This document shows, one piece after another, positions 32,701 through 44,140 of a stretch of 64,000 nt of DNA. A model generated the notes under the pieces. It made no database searches. It had not been told where the DNA came from and worked only from the letters and a program-made list of their open reading frames with translations. Location of the stretch: assembly GCA_030562195.1 (NCBI GenBank), contig JAUJPP010000012.1, positions 24,619,476 to 24,683,475 of the forward strand, in the 5' to 3' direction. The stretch comes from Nipponacmea schrenckii. Its lineage: Eukaryota > Mollusca > Gastropoda > Lottiidae. The translations under genes and the position numbers were made by a program. The first letter of the stretch is position 1. Every line of letters starts with the position of its first letter.

Positions 32701-35700
32701 TATTGTGCTACCTGAAACGATATTATTGATTTATTTGATTGAATTATAATTTACTACCAAAATTTTGACACCATCAGGGAAAATAAAAGTAAGAAAATTC
32801 TCTGCTCCTTTGTCATTAAGAACTGAAGACACCTTGCAGTGTTCATTAGAGAATTTATATAGATATTATTAAACTAAATTTCTTATCTCGTACTTCTAAA
32901 GTGAGGGCTTTTAGCATGGTTCAAGTTGATATATATAACAAGTTAAGGAAACCTCTTTACAATTTTTTTAACGTATTGGAATTCCAGGAACCTCAGATGT
33001 CTGATTGAAAAATTAGAATGGTATAAATTGATGCTGGTCCCTGATTTACATACACAAAATTTAGAAAATCTCTTTAAAATCTCCTAAGAATACTTACAGT
33101 ACAGTTATATTTGATACAATCGGTCCAAAACTGACTGGCTGAGAACTTCTTCCTGATGACAAGGGTAGTTCCTCCGAGGACAGCCTGCCCCGTGCCCAGT
33201 ATACCCCCAGCAGTGTGGTACAGTGGTAGGGTATCATATAACACATCATCGCCTGTTATTTTGAAGAAAAACCTCACCCCCATAGTCATATAGTAATATC
33301 TGAAATAAAATGGAGTTTTACACCCTACTGTCTAATAGTTAATTATTAGAGGGTAGATTTTCACTGATGAATATAATACTCATTGACCATTCTTGAAAAC
33401 TTAAATTTGATGTCTATTCTAAGACACAGTTTCACTTAAATAGAGCCCATTGTGCTACAGGTTAAGATTCTGTTACTTTATGACACCAGGTAAGTTCACT
33501 GATGAATATATACTCATATTGACCATTTTGAAGAAATTAAATTGTATGTTCATTCTAAGACGTAGTATCCCTTCAATTAAGATGACTTACTGATATTTAA
33601 AACCCTTACCGTGTATGAGAAACAACTGCTGCTTTAGGTAATCCTGTTGTACCAGATGTATAGATATAGAACAAACAGTCTGGAAATAAAACAAGAAAAT
33701 AAAAATTTTATTTTTCAAATGGCTTCTGTACTCTTGTGGTGAAGCTTTATTTATATGACGGACCATATTAGGAGAAAGTTTTGAGCACTGTGCAGTGTTC
33801 AATGAGGAAAAATATACCATAGAAGTTTAATATCATAGATTAGGATGTGACTGTCAGTTTTTTGGAATCATCCTATGTTAAGGATTGTTGCGCTATTAAG
33901 TTATTACAACCTGTATCTTATACCTTGACTGCAATAACCACTTTGCTTGTAGCACATCTTCACAATATCAAGTTATTACAAACTTCATTTTATACATCTT
34001 CACAATGTCAAGTTATTACAACCTGTATCTTACACCTTGACTGCAATAGCCACCTTTTAATGTATGAGTGGATACATCAATTTGATTGACTTCTATGCCA
34101 GTTAATTAAGATATAAGTTTATCCAAATATAAAACGTACCTTTAAATGATTGCTGTACTTTAGGTGGAGGGAAGGAGGTAGTACGTACTAATGCTGCATC
34201 TAAATCTACTGGAGAAATATCGTTTGTATTCATAGGTCCTGAATGGAACAGCTGAATAGTTTTAGATAACTGAGGTAATACATCTTTAATTGCTGCAAAC
34301 AAGGAAGAGAAATTAAAGATGTATATTCCTTGAAGAAATAAAGCACAGAGAATTTTGGTGATGTTGTCAAGGTTACAAGGATGCCCGATTCCATGATGAT
34401 GGAATCAAAGAGGTTAGTGGGGAAATACTTTTTTTTGTTAGTACTTTCAAAGCTCATAGTCACATAATGAAGATAATAATATCAACATGTGAAATTCCAT
34501 AACATCTGTGATTTCATATAACTGAAATTATTTTATTTGGGGACTAAGTGTCAGGGCTGGTGGTAGAAATTGCAGTGCCCATTTAGAAAATTAAGGGGGT
34601 TCCCCTTTCTTGGTAACAAAAACTATAGTTCACCATGGAGATGTTATAGCCATTAAGAAAAACTACAGAAAGAAGGATGTAAAAAATAATACACACCTTG
34701 AGAAAGTTCCCCCCCAAATATAACCGCTCTGGCATTACTGACGTTGATAGAATGAACTAACGCCATATCGCGTTGATTGAAATTGATTAACGCAGCCGAC
34801 ACCCCGATCTTCGACAAACCTAACCATATACACACATATTCTGGACGGCTTTCCATGTACAAGGCCACCATATCACCCTTCCGATATCCGGCTTCGTAAA
34901 AATAGTTTGCGATACGATTGGTTATATTGTTTACATCTTGATATGTCCATGTTGTATCTTCGTAAATAAAACATGGTTTCGTGGGATGTTTTTTGACGAG
35001 TGTTTCAAAGATTTTTCCGATGGTATAATTTGATTTGTTGTAATGGCTGATGTCTAATTTCATCTTGATTAAAAACATCAGCCCTCTGAAAAATACAAAA
35101 TATAATTTAGCTACACACAGGTTTATCCTGGTCTACAGCTAAGGATTTAAGATAATTTATATTATTTTGATAAACTTGCCGGTCATGTATGGCAAGAGAT
35201 TGGAAGATGTATGATTGTGGCACTAGATGAAGACATGAAAAATATGAATGATTATTTTCAAGGGCTTTTGATTAAAGAAACTTTGTGTAAAACATGTCTT
35301 AGGTTTTGTGAATAATATTTCAGTATAATGAGCACTAATTTAAAGATGCATTCTTGCATTGTTTAGGGTCAAATCAAGCTTACTAATTAACTAATCATTT
35401 AGGAAATAAATATATTCAGATTGATCTGGTATTGTATAAGAAGATTTAATGTAGTAAGTTTATCATATCAATGAGAATTGGAGAACTAATTATAGAATTT
35501 TATCTCGTTAACCTTGAGGTCAGAGGTCACAGTTGATTACAGTCTTGTCTGATCTTCTCTTTACATGATTATTGTCTAGATATTAACCTTGATACATATA
35601 GGATAGGTCTAGATAGATATTCTCTTGGCCCACAGACAGTGGGTGAGGGAGGGGTGAGAGGTTAGCAAAGAGACAGGGAAAGAGGAGGGATGGGATAAGA

Positions 35701-36352
35701 GAGGGTAGGCCTATAGTTGTTGTAGGTCTAATCTTCTCTTTACATCATTATTGTCCAGATAATAACCTTGATACATATACACTGATATTCTTTTGATTCA
35801 CAGACAGTGGGTGGGGGTGAGAGAGATTAGGGCCTACATTTATATTCTCTTTGACCTCTGAGAATGGGGGGCGGGGGTGGGTTGAGAGGTTAGCAAAGCG
35901 ACAGGCAGGGTTAAGAGAGTTGTGGGTCTGATCTTTTTTACATCATTACATTATTGTTTTGATATTGTCTTGGCCCACAGAGAGTGAGGGAGGGGAGGTT
36001 GAGATAGTAGGGTCGAAATGAAGTCATTTGATTATCCATGCTACATGGACTTTGGCCTCATTCATAACCCCTACTGTCGTCAGCCATAAATAAAAACCCC
36101 ATCTTACCTGAAGTCCCTGGGTAGAGTTTTGAACACAATCCATGTAAACTGCCATCCTCCTGTAACTAGGTAAATTAAAAACACAATTCCAACAGTGGGC
36201 AGGGCAGAAACACCTAGATACACCGACAAAAATATCCCCAGTATTACAAACAATCCTAATTTTAACAGTGAGTTGTTAGCCATTATTCCTCTCAGTGTCC
36301 GACTGATCTGTCGACAAGCTGTTACTTCTGTCACGTTTGGCGGTGAACTCAT
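29698..36352 (-). CDS. SLC27A4: Long-chain fatty acid transport protein / very-long-chain acyl-CoA synthetase (SLC27 family, FATP1/4-like)
   Basis: Eleven exons in transcript order: 36108-36352, 34697-35085, 34140-34292, 33610-33679, 33098-33299, 32519-32711, 31823-31966, 31392-31529, 30914-31078, 30393-30539, 29698-29852. The joined frame is 666 residues (human FATP4 is 643). It activates long-chain fatty acids to acyl-CoA using ATP at endoplasmic reticulum or plasma membrane, which drives uptake. Visible parts: an N-terminal hydrophobic stretch (about 29-70); the AMP-binding signature [15 protein letters not shown] (267-281); [11 protein letters not shown]; the KKFSAS and CIKYNCT block; [10 protein letters not shown]; and the FATP motif [12 protein letters not shown] (524-535) followed by GENVST. 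All catalytic motifs are intact. Resemblance is strongest to FATP1/FATP4, but FATP6-like or an unsplit invertebrate ancestor is possible, so the number in the symbol is tentative. Confidence 0.95.
30135..30358 (-). repeat. 32-bp minisatellite in SLC27 intron 10
   Basis: About six to seven units of AACTTGATCCCTTATTAATT with GATCAATCAAC. It ends about 35 bases from the exon 10 donor at 30392. Confidence 0.9.
31990..32160 (-). repeat. 26-bp minisatellite next to the SLC27 exon 7 acceptor
   Basis: About six units of CTTTAATAACAAGG with ACATAACACACTT; two further units lie at 32405-32470. The array starts about 25 bases before the acceptor of exon 7. Confidence 0.85.
33350..33580 (+). repeat. Two adjacent copies of the ATATTGACCATTCTTGAGAA dispersed repeat
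   Basis: Both carry CACTGATGAATATA, a TTGACCATT block and TTCATTCTAAGAC or a near variant, in SLC27 intron 4. Confidence 0.8.
35510..36000. repeat. Imperfect duplication in SLC27 intron 1
   Basis: Blocks with TCTTCTCTTTACATCATTATT, AACCTTGATACATATA and CACAGACAGTGGGTGAGGG occur two to three times about 190-250 bp apart, interspersed with purine-rich GGGTGAGAG tracts. Confidence 0.65.
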
Positions 36353-37037
36353 TTAGGTGCAAGGTTCAAAGTTTAGTATTTTAATGTTTTTATTACCAAA
36401 TGAAGTCACAAACCCGGTCAATGGACCGTAAATGAAGTTACTTCCGTTCAAGGCTCTGCTTTGACACAATTCTTCGAGCAGTTTTTAAACAGCCAATTCT
36501 GCGACGTGTTTCAACTTGTCAAACAATTTTCTCGACTTTACATCTTCATGTACGCTTTCTTCGGTTCAAGTGGGACAAATCTATTCAGTTTTGACAAGGG
36601 TCGTTTGAAATCTGTTGGTTTTGAAAGGAAAAGTTAAAAAATTAATTAGTTTGGGTTTGTTTTGGTAAAGGGACGTCACTCTAGAGTTGACCGCATTATT
36701 CTTGATTAACCAGACTCATGAATGAAACGTTAAGTTTATGATGTTTGTTGTAAATCATTTTCTATAGAAACATGGGGCTAATGTTTTGTTGACTTGTTTC
36801 TGGTACACAATCCTCACCAAGACAGCTAGTTTAGGAAATGGACAATAACTAGTTGTCCCATGCTAAAGGGTTTAAAATGTGATGTTTGTTATAAGAAATT
36901 CTTTGCCTGGATGAGAGCTGTGGGGAATGGGGTGAATTAATGATGAACAAAAGAATTTAAACGAAAAATTTTATACATATTTACAACATAAACAAAACAA
37001 TGACATATATTTCCTGTTGGTTTAACATCTGAAATAT

Positions 37038-37043
37038 TTTATT
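37038..37043 (-). terminator. Candidate poly(A) signal of NELFE
   Basis: AATAAA on the minus strand, about 235 bases after the NELFE stop. Confidence 0.5.
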
Positions 37044-37044
37044 T

Positions 37045-37123
37045 AATCGAGGAGGTAACACCTAATGAAGTAACACCTGTTGATATGGTAACACCTAATG
37101 AGGTAACACCTAATGAGGTAAAA
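37045..37123. repeat. Short minisatellite, GAGGTAACACCTAAT unit
   Basis: About five units of 15-18 bp in the NELFE 3-prime untranslated region or just beyond it. Confidence 0.85.
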
Positions 37124-37275
37124 GTACTCAGAATGTCCAAAAATTCTTGCATATACATAAAACTAAGATGAAATCTATCAACTCTTTTGGTCCTGTGATC
37201 CACACCCCTTAAGTTGCTTATCAGACATGACTGGCAAACACTATACCCTCAGTCTGAATTGTTTCTGTTGAAATG

Positions 37276-40200
37276 TTAAAATATATCTCCATCGTCATAG
37301 GATACCACATCACGTTTATCTTTATGACCACTTCCTTTCTGAGAATTATTGGCCGCTGAAAATAGAAAATAATCAAAGGGAGATAATCAGTGTATCAAAT
37401 ATGGTCTGTAGTAGCTTGGTGCTTTTATAACACCAGGTAAGTTCACATACAAGAACATGTCTGACCTTGTTGCAAGAATCAATACATGAGGATAATAAGG
37501 CGACATTTTAAAGGTGTGACCTCACTGAACTACTTTTCTACCAGAAAATATCATGACCCTTTTACATCATTCGACTGAATTCAGTCTAATAATGGATTCC
37601 TGCTAATGTTCGGGTCTGTTAATTCTATGACGTAAGAACAACACGATAGTTTCAGATGGTAAATTTACTGATAAATATATACTCATATTGACCATTCTTG
37701 AGAATTATAATTTAATGTTCATTCTAAGACACAGTATCACTTTAAATAAGACTTGTTACTTACCAATGGTAGTCCAGGAACTAGAGGACTGATCTTGAAC
37801 TGTTTCGAAGGCAGGCTGACGTCTTGCCATTGACACATGTAACGTCACGTTATCTATCATAATCTTATTCATCTACAATACAAACCAATATTCTTTTACT
37901 CTATTCCTAGCCTACTTTCCTAAATCCTGTCAGGAGATTCTTCCCTCGTATTTGATACAGGTAAAATTCCTTATAGGAAGACATTGAGCACTGTAGAAAT
38001 ACTCTCCAATATTTATCCACTCTATTCCTCACTCCAGTTGAGAGATAGCTTACTTTCCTTCAAATATTTCATATTTGTAATTCTATTTCTCGATCAATGG
38101 ACAATTTTTAACTTTGAATTTATTTAATATATTCTTACCTCGGCAATAGCTTGGTCAGCAGACTCCATTTTCTCAAAGGTTACAAAACCACAACTGGAAA
38201 TTAAACATGTGAAATATACATATTACATCCTACAGTGAGCAATGAGGGAAATTTGAAAGACAGTAGTATTAGCCTTCTCTTTTTCGATTGCCTTCCGAGG
38301 GATCTATAACATGCACATCTAATACACATATGATATCCAGGTCTTCCTGCAGATGGGTCACACCATGCAGTGAGCAATGAGGAAAATATTGACAGACAGT
38401 AGTATTAGCCTACTTTGTTTCAGTTGCCTTCTGAGGGATCTAGAAAATGCACATCTTGCAGCAATTAGAGGGTTTTGGCATATTGTCCTACTTCAATAAC
38501 TCAAAACTTTTTCTATATCAGTCTCTCCTACCTACACAATCAGAAAATATTCATTTTGAACAGAATACATAATGGGCTTACTTTCTATCTGTTTCCATAG
38601 AAACATTAACTATTGTACCAATATTGGAGAAAGCCTTTTTCAGGATAGATTCTGTGATACCGTTGCCATTGACGTATATTGTGTTTCCTTTTTTAGGAAG
38701 ATCCTGTTCCCTCTCTCGGATATTTCTATCCCGTCTGTCATCTCTTTCTCTTCGGTCGTCTCTTCGGTCTTCACGGAATTCTGTCAACAAAAACACAACA
38801 AGTAATTGAGGGTATAGAGTTAACAAATTGTGGTGTGGAATCGGAAGGTATTATCTTGAACTATGCTGGGATTGAACCCTGGACCTTCAAGTTAGCGAGC
38901 AAACATCTAACTCACTGAGCCACCACAGCTCTCTACTCACAAGGTTGAAGTATTATCTCTACCTATACTAGAATTGAACCCTGGACCTTCAGGTTAGTGA
39001 GCAAGTATCTAACTCACTGAGTCACCACAGCTCTCTACTGACAGGGTTGAAGTATTATCTCAACCTATACTAGGATTGAACCCTGGACCTTCAGGTTAGG
39101 AGCAAGCATCTAACTCACTGAGCCACCACAACATCCATACTAATCTGGACTGGGATTGAACCCAGGTGAATGTCTTACTCAATGAGCCACACAACAGCAA
39201 GTTGAGGCACAGTGATTAATGGCACATTGGATGGTTAAAGGTCAGTTTAATTCTCGAAAACATTGGATGAGGCATCAAAAAGACTTACTGGATCCAGGGG
39301 AAACGAAACTATCATATAAACTTTTGCCTCGTGGTCTCGAAGTTGGCTGAAACAAGATATTTAAATAATAGGTGCTCATTATGTATGAAGGTATTTGAGA
39401 TAAAATGAAAATGAAATGATTGGAGTTTTACGTCCGACTCTTCTGCACCTTACAGGCAAATGAAGATTTGGGAATGTATCGTCATAAAATAATAAGTTTT
39501 GGAAGAATTGCAGGAACCACAGGCATCTGATTGAAAATTTGAATGGTGTAAATTGATACTATCAGTGTCGTTGATAAACATAGTTGAGAAAATTTCTTTA
39601 CAAACTTTTCAAGGAATATCCAACTGATAGATATTGAAAAACACATTGTCAGTTCTTAGTTAAGGGAAACAACTCTTACCTCTAGTCTATCTTCAGGTTC
39701 TTCTTGTGTGGCTGAGAAAGGTTGAAATCCAACCGTAGTATCCTAAAATTATGATGAATTTTTATAGATTACCTGCATTGACCTTAAAGAAGTAGATTAA
39801 GCTAATTAAGTTCTATTAACCAACAGGCCATGCAGTGTGCTAATGAGGGAAATTTAGCAAAGACAACAGCATGAGCCTAATCTTTTTCAATTTTCAATTT
39901 TCTTAGAAATCTTTTACTTGGATTAAACTATTAAGAATTTTAGCTTACCTTCATTTTCTTTTCAAAATTATTTGATCTCTTAAAACCCAGCTTCTCTCTT
40001 TTACCAGTGTCTATTTTAATGGCCTGAAACAAAAATAACAATATTTATAACAATTTGATACAATCAAACATAACTTTTACAGTTTCAAGTAGGCCTAATG
40101 CAGTTGAAAAGGCTACTCAACGTGGTTGTTTCAACCGTGGTTGTTTCACCCATTTTGAGAACTGGTGTTTTCACCCACTGATTTCTAGTGGTTTCACCCA

Positions 40201-43200
40201 TATCAAAATTTACTAATGATCAAACCAATTAGTTACCATCATAATGAGTGGAATTAAAGAAGCCAATCTTATCTGGGATCAAATCGATTACAGTGGTCCT
40301 CACTTATAACGAACTTGCTTATACCGGTAATAAGGAACAAATTTAAAAGTCAAAAATGGAAACAAAGCAGGGAGAAAGAAAGTCGACTTACTCCAGATTG
40401 GACCAATTTTTTAGCTTGAACCATGGCATCTTCAGCATTCTCAGAGGCTGAAATTTAATTATAGAAATATATCATACATAAGAAATCAACTCCTTTTCAT
40501 TCTGAATAAGAAACCTTTAAACTTGTTGAAAGTTGGCCAAATGTGTCGACAAGTTAACTGTCGACCAGTTGACATGGTGACTAGTTAACGAGATGCCTGA
40601 CTGGTGAAAAGTCAGGTTTTATACTATGTATAGAACAAGTATAATAAATATTCAACTTACGTCTTTTAGCTGGTTGTGTTGTTTCTGGTTTAGGCTCAGG
40701 TTTAGCTGTTCTCATTGCTTGTAACATTTTTTTCTGGAAAAAACACAAACTCAAGAGTAGGCTAACCAGCAATTATTCAATCAATAGAATATTATCTTAC
40801 TATTTTATTAGCTAATCCTTTGACAATATAAAACAGAATGAACTAGTTTTTATGGAATACAATCACCAACGTTATTTGAGTGATGTTTCAACCAGTGTTC
40901 TCTGGTTTTTATCAAGCAATTAATAGCAATAAATAAACTTAACTCAAGAGTCACTGAAACATTTTAACAATGGAATATTATTTTACAACTTAATAGGGAG
41001 CTGTGGTGGCTCAGTGGGTTAGACGCTTGCTCGCTAACCTGAAGGTCCATGGTTCAATCCTAGTATAGGTAGAGATAATACCCCAACACTGTCAGTAGAG
41101 AGCCGTGGTGGCTCAGTGGGTTAGACGCTTGCTCGCTAACCTGAAGGTCCAGGGTTCAATCCTGGCAAAGGTCGAGATGAACTTTCGGATTTTTCAGCCC
41201 GGTGTCCCCTTGTCAGCGATGCAGTTCGGAGGGACTGACATGGAAAAAGCTTCTAGTCGTTCGGATGGGACAATAAACGGAGGGCCTGTGTGCTACATGC
41301 TGTGCACGTTAAAGATCCCTCGACAGTTGGAAATCGCAAAAAGAGTAGGCTAATGCCCTGTACTGGCAAAATTTCCCTCATTGTACGCTGCATGGCGTTG
41401 CCCGTCTTCATTAACCCATAAGGTGCAGAAGAGTAGGACATAAAACTCCATTCATTTCATTTCATTTACAATTTAACTTACTATTTTATTAGCTAATCCT
41501 TTGACAATATAAAACAGAATGGACTAGTTTTAACGGATTACTATTACTAACGTTATTGCAGCAACGTTTCAACCAGTATTCTCTGGTCTTTATCAAGCAA
41601 TACTAATTACAATCACTAACTCTATTTGAGCAACGTTTCAACCAGCGTTCTCTTGTCTGTATCAAGCAATATAGATTACAATTACCAACTTTATTTGAGC
41701 AACATTTCAGCAAGTGTTCTCTGGTCTTTATCAAGCAATACTAATTACAATCACTAACTCTATTTGAGCAACGTTTCAACCAGTATTCTCTGGTCTTTAT
41801 CAAGCAATATAGATTACAATCACTAACTCTATTTGAGCAACGTTTCAACCAGTATTCTCTGGTCTTTATCAAGCAATACTGATTACAATCACTATCTCTA
41901 TTTGAGCAACGTTTCAGCAAGTGTTCTCTGGTCTTTATCAAGCAATACTGATTACAATCACTAACTCTATTTGAGCAACATTTCAGCAAGTGTTCTCTGG
42001 TCTTTATCAAGCAATACTGATTACAATCACTAACTCTATTTGAGCAACGTTTCAACAAGTGTTCTCTGGTCTTTATCAAGCATTTTGCAATAAATAAACT
42101 TAACTCATTTTAACAATGGAATATTATTTTACAATTTCATAAGCTAGTCCTTTAGCATTGCAAGAAATTTTAGTAGTTTGAATAATTTGCCGATTCAATT
42201 TGCTTATTTACTTATTATATAAAGCCCTGTATTCCCTTGCGTAGCTGAAAATAAGGTTGGTCTAAATTTATCTTATTTTCTGTTATAGGTATTTGAAGCA
42301 TCAAAGGATATTTTGCCCTCCCCACATATCCAGGAATGTCTTTGCGATTTTGAGGCTGGGATTTGGTCAGGGTTCCGAAATGAATTTGATGTGCCAATTC
42401 GGGGATGTGGATTCCATTGGAGTCAGGCTGTATTTCGGAAAGTACAGGGTTTGGGAATTGAAGCAGCCTATTAAATTAATCAAGAAGCTTTTGGCGCTAC
42501 CGTATTTACCGTACGAGAATATAACGGTGACGTTTAACCAATTCACGGCGATATATAACACAACTCCAGAAATAAGTACTCTGTTTGATTACATTTGAAC
42601 AACATGGTTTTAGAACAGTGTGTGATCGGTATCAGACTGGTCTGTGTACGGGAAGTCTGTATGGACCAATAATGATGTCGAGGGGTGGCACAATAAGTTA
42701 AATCGAAAAGCCATGTTTCCAGGGGAAATGTTGAGTTGTATTTATTGACTAAGTTTTTAAACGAAGAGGCCCTTCTCGTAAAGATCAACATAAGGTTAAT
42801 TTCTGAGAAAAAAGTTTGTCGCCGGCAGCAGAAGGGCACAAGGACTGTTCAATCTGAAATTTTTAAAATATGGGTGAATATGAAGCCGGCGACAAGACCA
42901 ATCGATAATTGTTAAAGGATGTTGGTCGACTTGTGGCCCGCTAAACAGTAAAACAACTGTGATATATGTTTACAACTCGGTTTGACAACTCAACTACCGG
43001 CGGGCGGTGGCCTTTTGTGTACATAATTATTGTTATGCTATCTTTACAAAATTGTTATATTAAATATTAAAGAATTATACAAAATAATTGATCTTATTAT
43101 TTACTAAAATATTTGTTACCGTTTTGGCGGAGTTGTTACTGTTCTAACTCAAAATTTCTGTTACCGTTTTGGTTACCGTTTTCACTAATAAAATTTGTTA

Positions 43201-43425
43201 CCGTTTTGACATGTTACCGTTTTAACTGAGTTTTCTTTATTTTAACCCAGAAGTTAATTCTAAATTCTTACCTTGAGAACAGGGGCTAGGCAAGGTAATT
43301 ACCCTTTTCAAATCTACTGAGAAATATTAACCAACGGTATTTACCTTTTTTCTTAGTTTTGCATATTTCAATTTAAGTTGCTCCTCTTCTTCAGTCAGAG
43401 CTGCAGGAAAAGTGATGTAAACCAT
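37276..43425 (-). CDS. NELFE: Negative elongation factor subunit E (RNA-binding RD protein)
   Basis: Ten exons in transcript order: 43345-43425, 40661-40733, 40392-40447, 39949-40023, 39680-39742, 39289-39346, 38582-38780, 38139-38193, 37764-37872, 37276-37355, joining to 282 residues. NELF pauses RNA polymerase II near promoters; subunit E binds nascent RNA. Visible in order: the N-terminal leucine-rich start with PAALTEEEEQLKLKYAKL; a block like human NELFE, GKREKLGFKRSNNFE; KSLYDSFVSPGS; a short RD-type repeat (about 138-161, REDRRDDRRERDDRRDR); then an RRM with RNP2 TIYVNG and RNP1 NCGFVTFEKMESADQA (202-217); and a tail with QKGSGHKDKR. Human NELFE is 380 residues; most of the shortfall is in the RD repeat. 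Intron 1 (2.6 kb) is packed with repeats and a transposase fossil. Confidence 0.95.
38865..39195 (-). repeat. Tandem array of tRNA-like SINE heads in NELFE intron 6
   Basis: Three to four units of about 87 bp, readable on the minus strand as GAGCTGTGGTGGCTCAGTGA, GTTAGATGCTTGCTC and GGTCCAGGGTTCAATTC. They match the head of the SINE at 41098-41172 and keep A-box-like (TGGCTCAGTGA) and B-box-like (GGTTCAATTC) motifs, but have no SINE body. Confidence 0.8.
39417..39465 (-). repeat. SINE tail fragment, inverted
   Basis: TGGAGTTTTACGTCCGACTC then TTCTGCACCTTA, the reverse of the SINE tail. Confidence 0.75.
40985..41465 (+). repeat. Full-length tRNA-derived SINE with a duplicated head
   Basis: Two tRNA-like heads (40990-41065 and 41098-41172) each show an A box TGGCTCAGTGG (second copy 41109-41119) and a B box GGTTCAATCC (second copy 41153-41162). 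The second head continues into a body with ATGCAGTTCGGAGGGACTG, TGTGCACGTTAAAGATCCC and a tail GCAGAAGAGTAGGACATAAA. Body or tail fragments occur across the window, for example 4262-4445, 7570-7775, 12165-12295, 25855-26070, 46165-46300, 47945-48125 and 61480-61590, and inverted at 8477-8525, 18371-18425, 39417-39465, 43935-44000, 50960-51115 and 53060-53110. It is an RNA polymerase III type retroelement. Confidence 0.85.
41478..42085 (-). repeat. 69-bp tandem array with a hammerhead-like motif, NELFE intron 1
   Basis: About eight units; the period is exactly three times 23, so the minus strand stays open for over 100 codons without being a gene. Each unit on the minus strand reads GCTTGATAAAGACCAG, a short loop, CTGGTTGAAACGTTGC. 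A related single unit with the same flank lies at 40797-40925. A small segmental duplication probably started the array. Confidence 0.85.
42270..42915 (+). pseudogene. Decayed MULE-type transposase, antisense in NELFE intron 1
   Basis: Three plus-strand frames each carry part of one protein. Frame one (42290-42470) reads CDFEAGIWSGF and RGCGFHWSQAVFRKVQGLG, then stops. A second frame (to 42598) continues with KKLLALPYLPYENI. Further down come SVWTNNDVEGWHNKLNRKA and then EEALLVKINIRLISEKK up to about 42910. The order matches the C-terminal half of MULE-domain transposase-like proteins that are common in invertebrate genomes (recognised from memory). At least two frameshifts and several stops make it inactive, and I see no terminal inverted repeats. 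Confidence 0.75.
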
Positions 43426-44140
43426 TGTGATTTCGTTCCAAAACTATCAGATCTAAAAGAAATTCATGAACAGAAACAATAAAATAATTTTGTAAAAATT
43501 TAATTAACTCCCTTCGCTTGCTCTCTAATGTTGAAAGCCACAAAAGGTTTCAAAGATGGAGTATTAATTGTAAGAAATATTTTTTAAGTGTTGAATATTT
43601 CCTACTTTTTGTTTGGAATTGTATGTATTGTTAATTTGTATTAGACTTTTATTCAAATTCATTCTTTTAATCACAAATAATGATTTGTTAAGCAGATGTA
43701 TGGTAAATTTATATCACAAAGAAATAACTACTCCCTAACCGGAAACACGTGGGTTTGTTTACAAAATGAAAGTAGTGCAGAAGGCAAGCATGCGCAATTA
43801 AGCTTGTCCAAATTTAAGTGCTTTCTTGATTAACTGATTACTCAAGGTTGATGAAAAGTAAGTTTGACTGTTGATTCTTCATTTTCAAATTGATCTACCA
43901 TAAAACTCACAAACTCTTAATCAGATCATCAGAAATGAAATGAATAGAGTTTTACGTCCTACTCTTTTGCACCAAATGAGCTAATGACGACAGATATCAT
44001 CAGAAGAATTGGAGTGACACTTAGGCTACTCTTTAGACACTGGATTATTGTCTTCACCTAACCCTAGCCAAACACTCAACCCTCAGTGTAACACTTGACG
44101 CTTTTATAAATCCTGTTTATTTTTCAGAGTAAAGTGTTAA
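43426..44140. promoter_or_regulatory. Probable bidirectional promoter, NELFE / QTRT2
   Basis: The two start codons point away from each other and are 715 bases apart. The region holds an NRF-1-like GCATGCGCA (43788-43796), an E-box CACGTG (43746-43751) and no TATA box. A donor-like GTAAGT at 43857 and an acceptor CAG at 44127 suggest a spliced 5-prime untranslated exon for QTRT2. An inverted SINE tail sits at 43935-44000. Confidence 0.5.

Larger units (their letters stand above)
36353..37275. other. Spacer between SLC27 start and NELFE 3-prime end
   Basis: Should hold the SLC27 promoter and the NELFE 3-prime untranslated region. I see no TATA box. A minisatellite lies at 37045-37123 and a poly(A) signal for NELFE at 37038-37043. 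Confidence 0.6.

Noticed and set aside
40990..41065. A tRNA gene
   Set aside because: It has A and B boxes, but the sequence recurs as the head of a SINE and I cannot fold a clean cloverleaf by eye.
41741..42079. A 112-codon minus-strand frame made of 23-residue repeats
   Set aside because: It is a by-product of a 69-bp tandem repeat whose period is a multiple of three; it sits in a NELFE intron and has no start context or homology.
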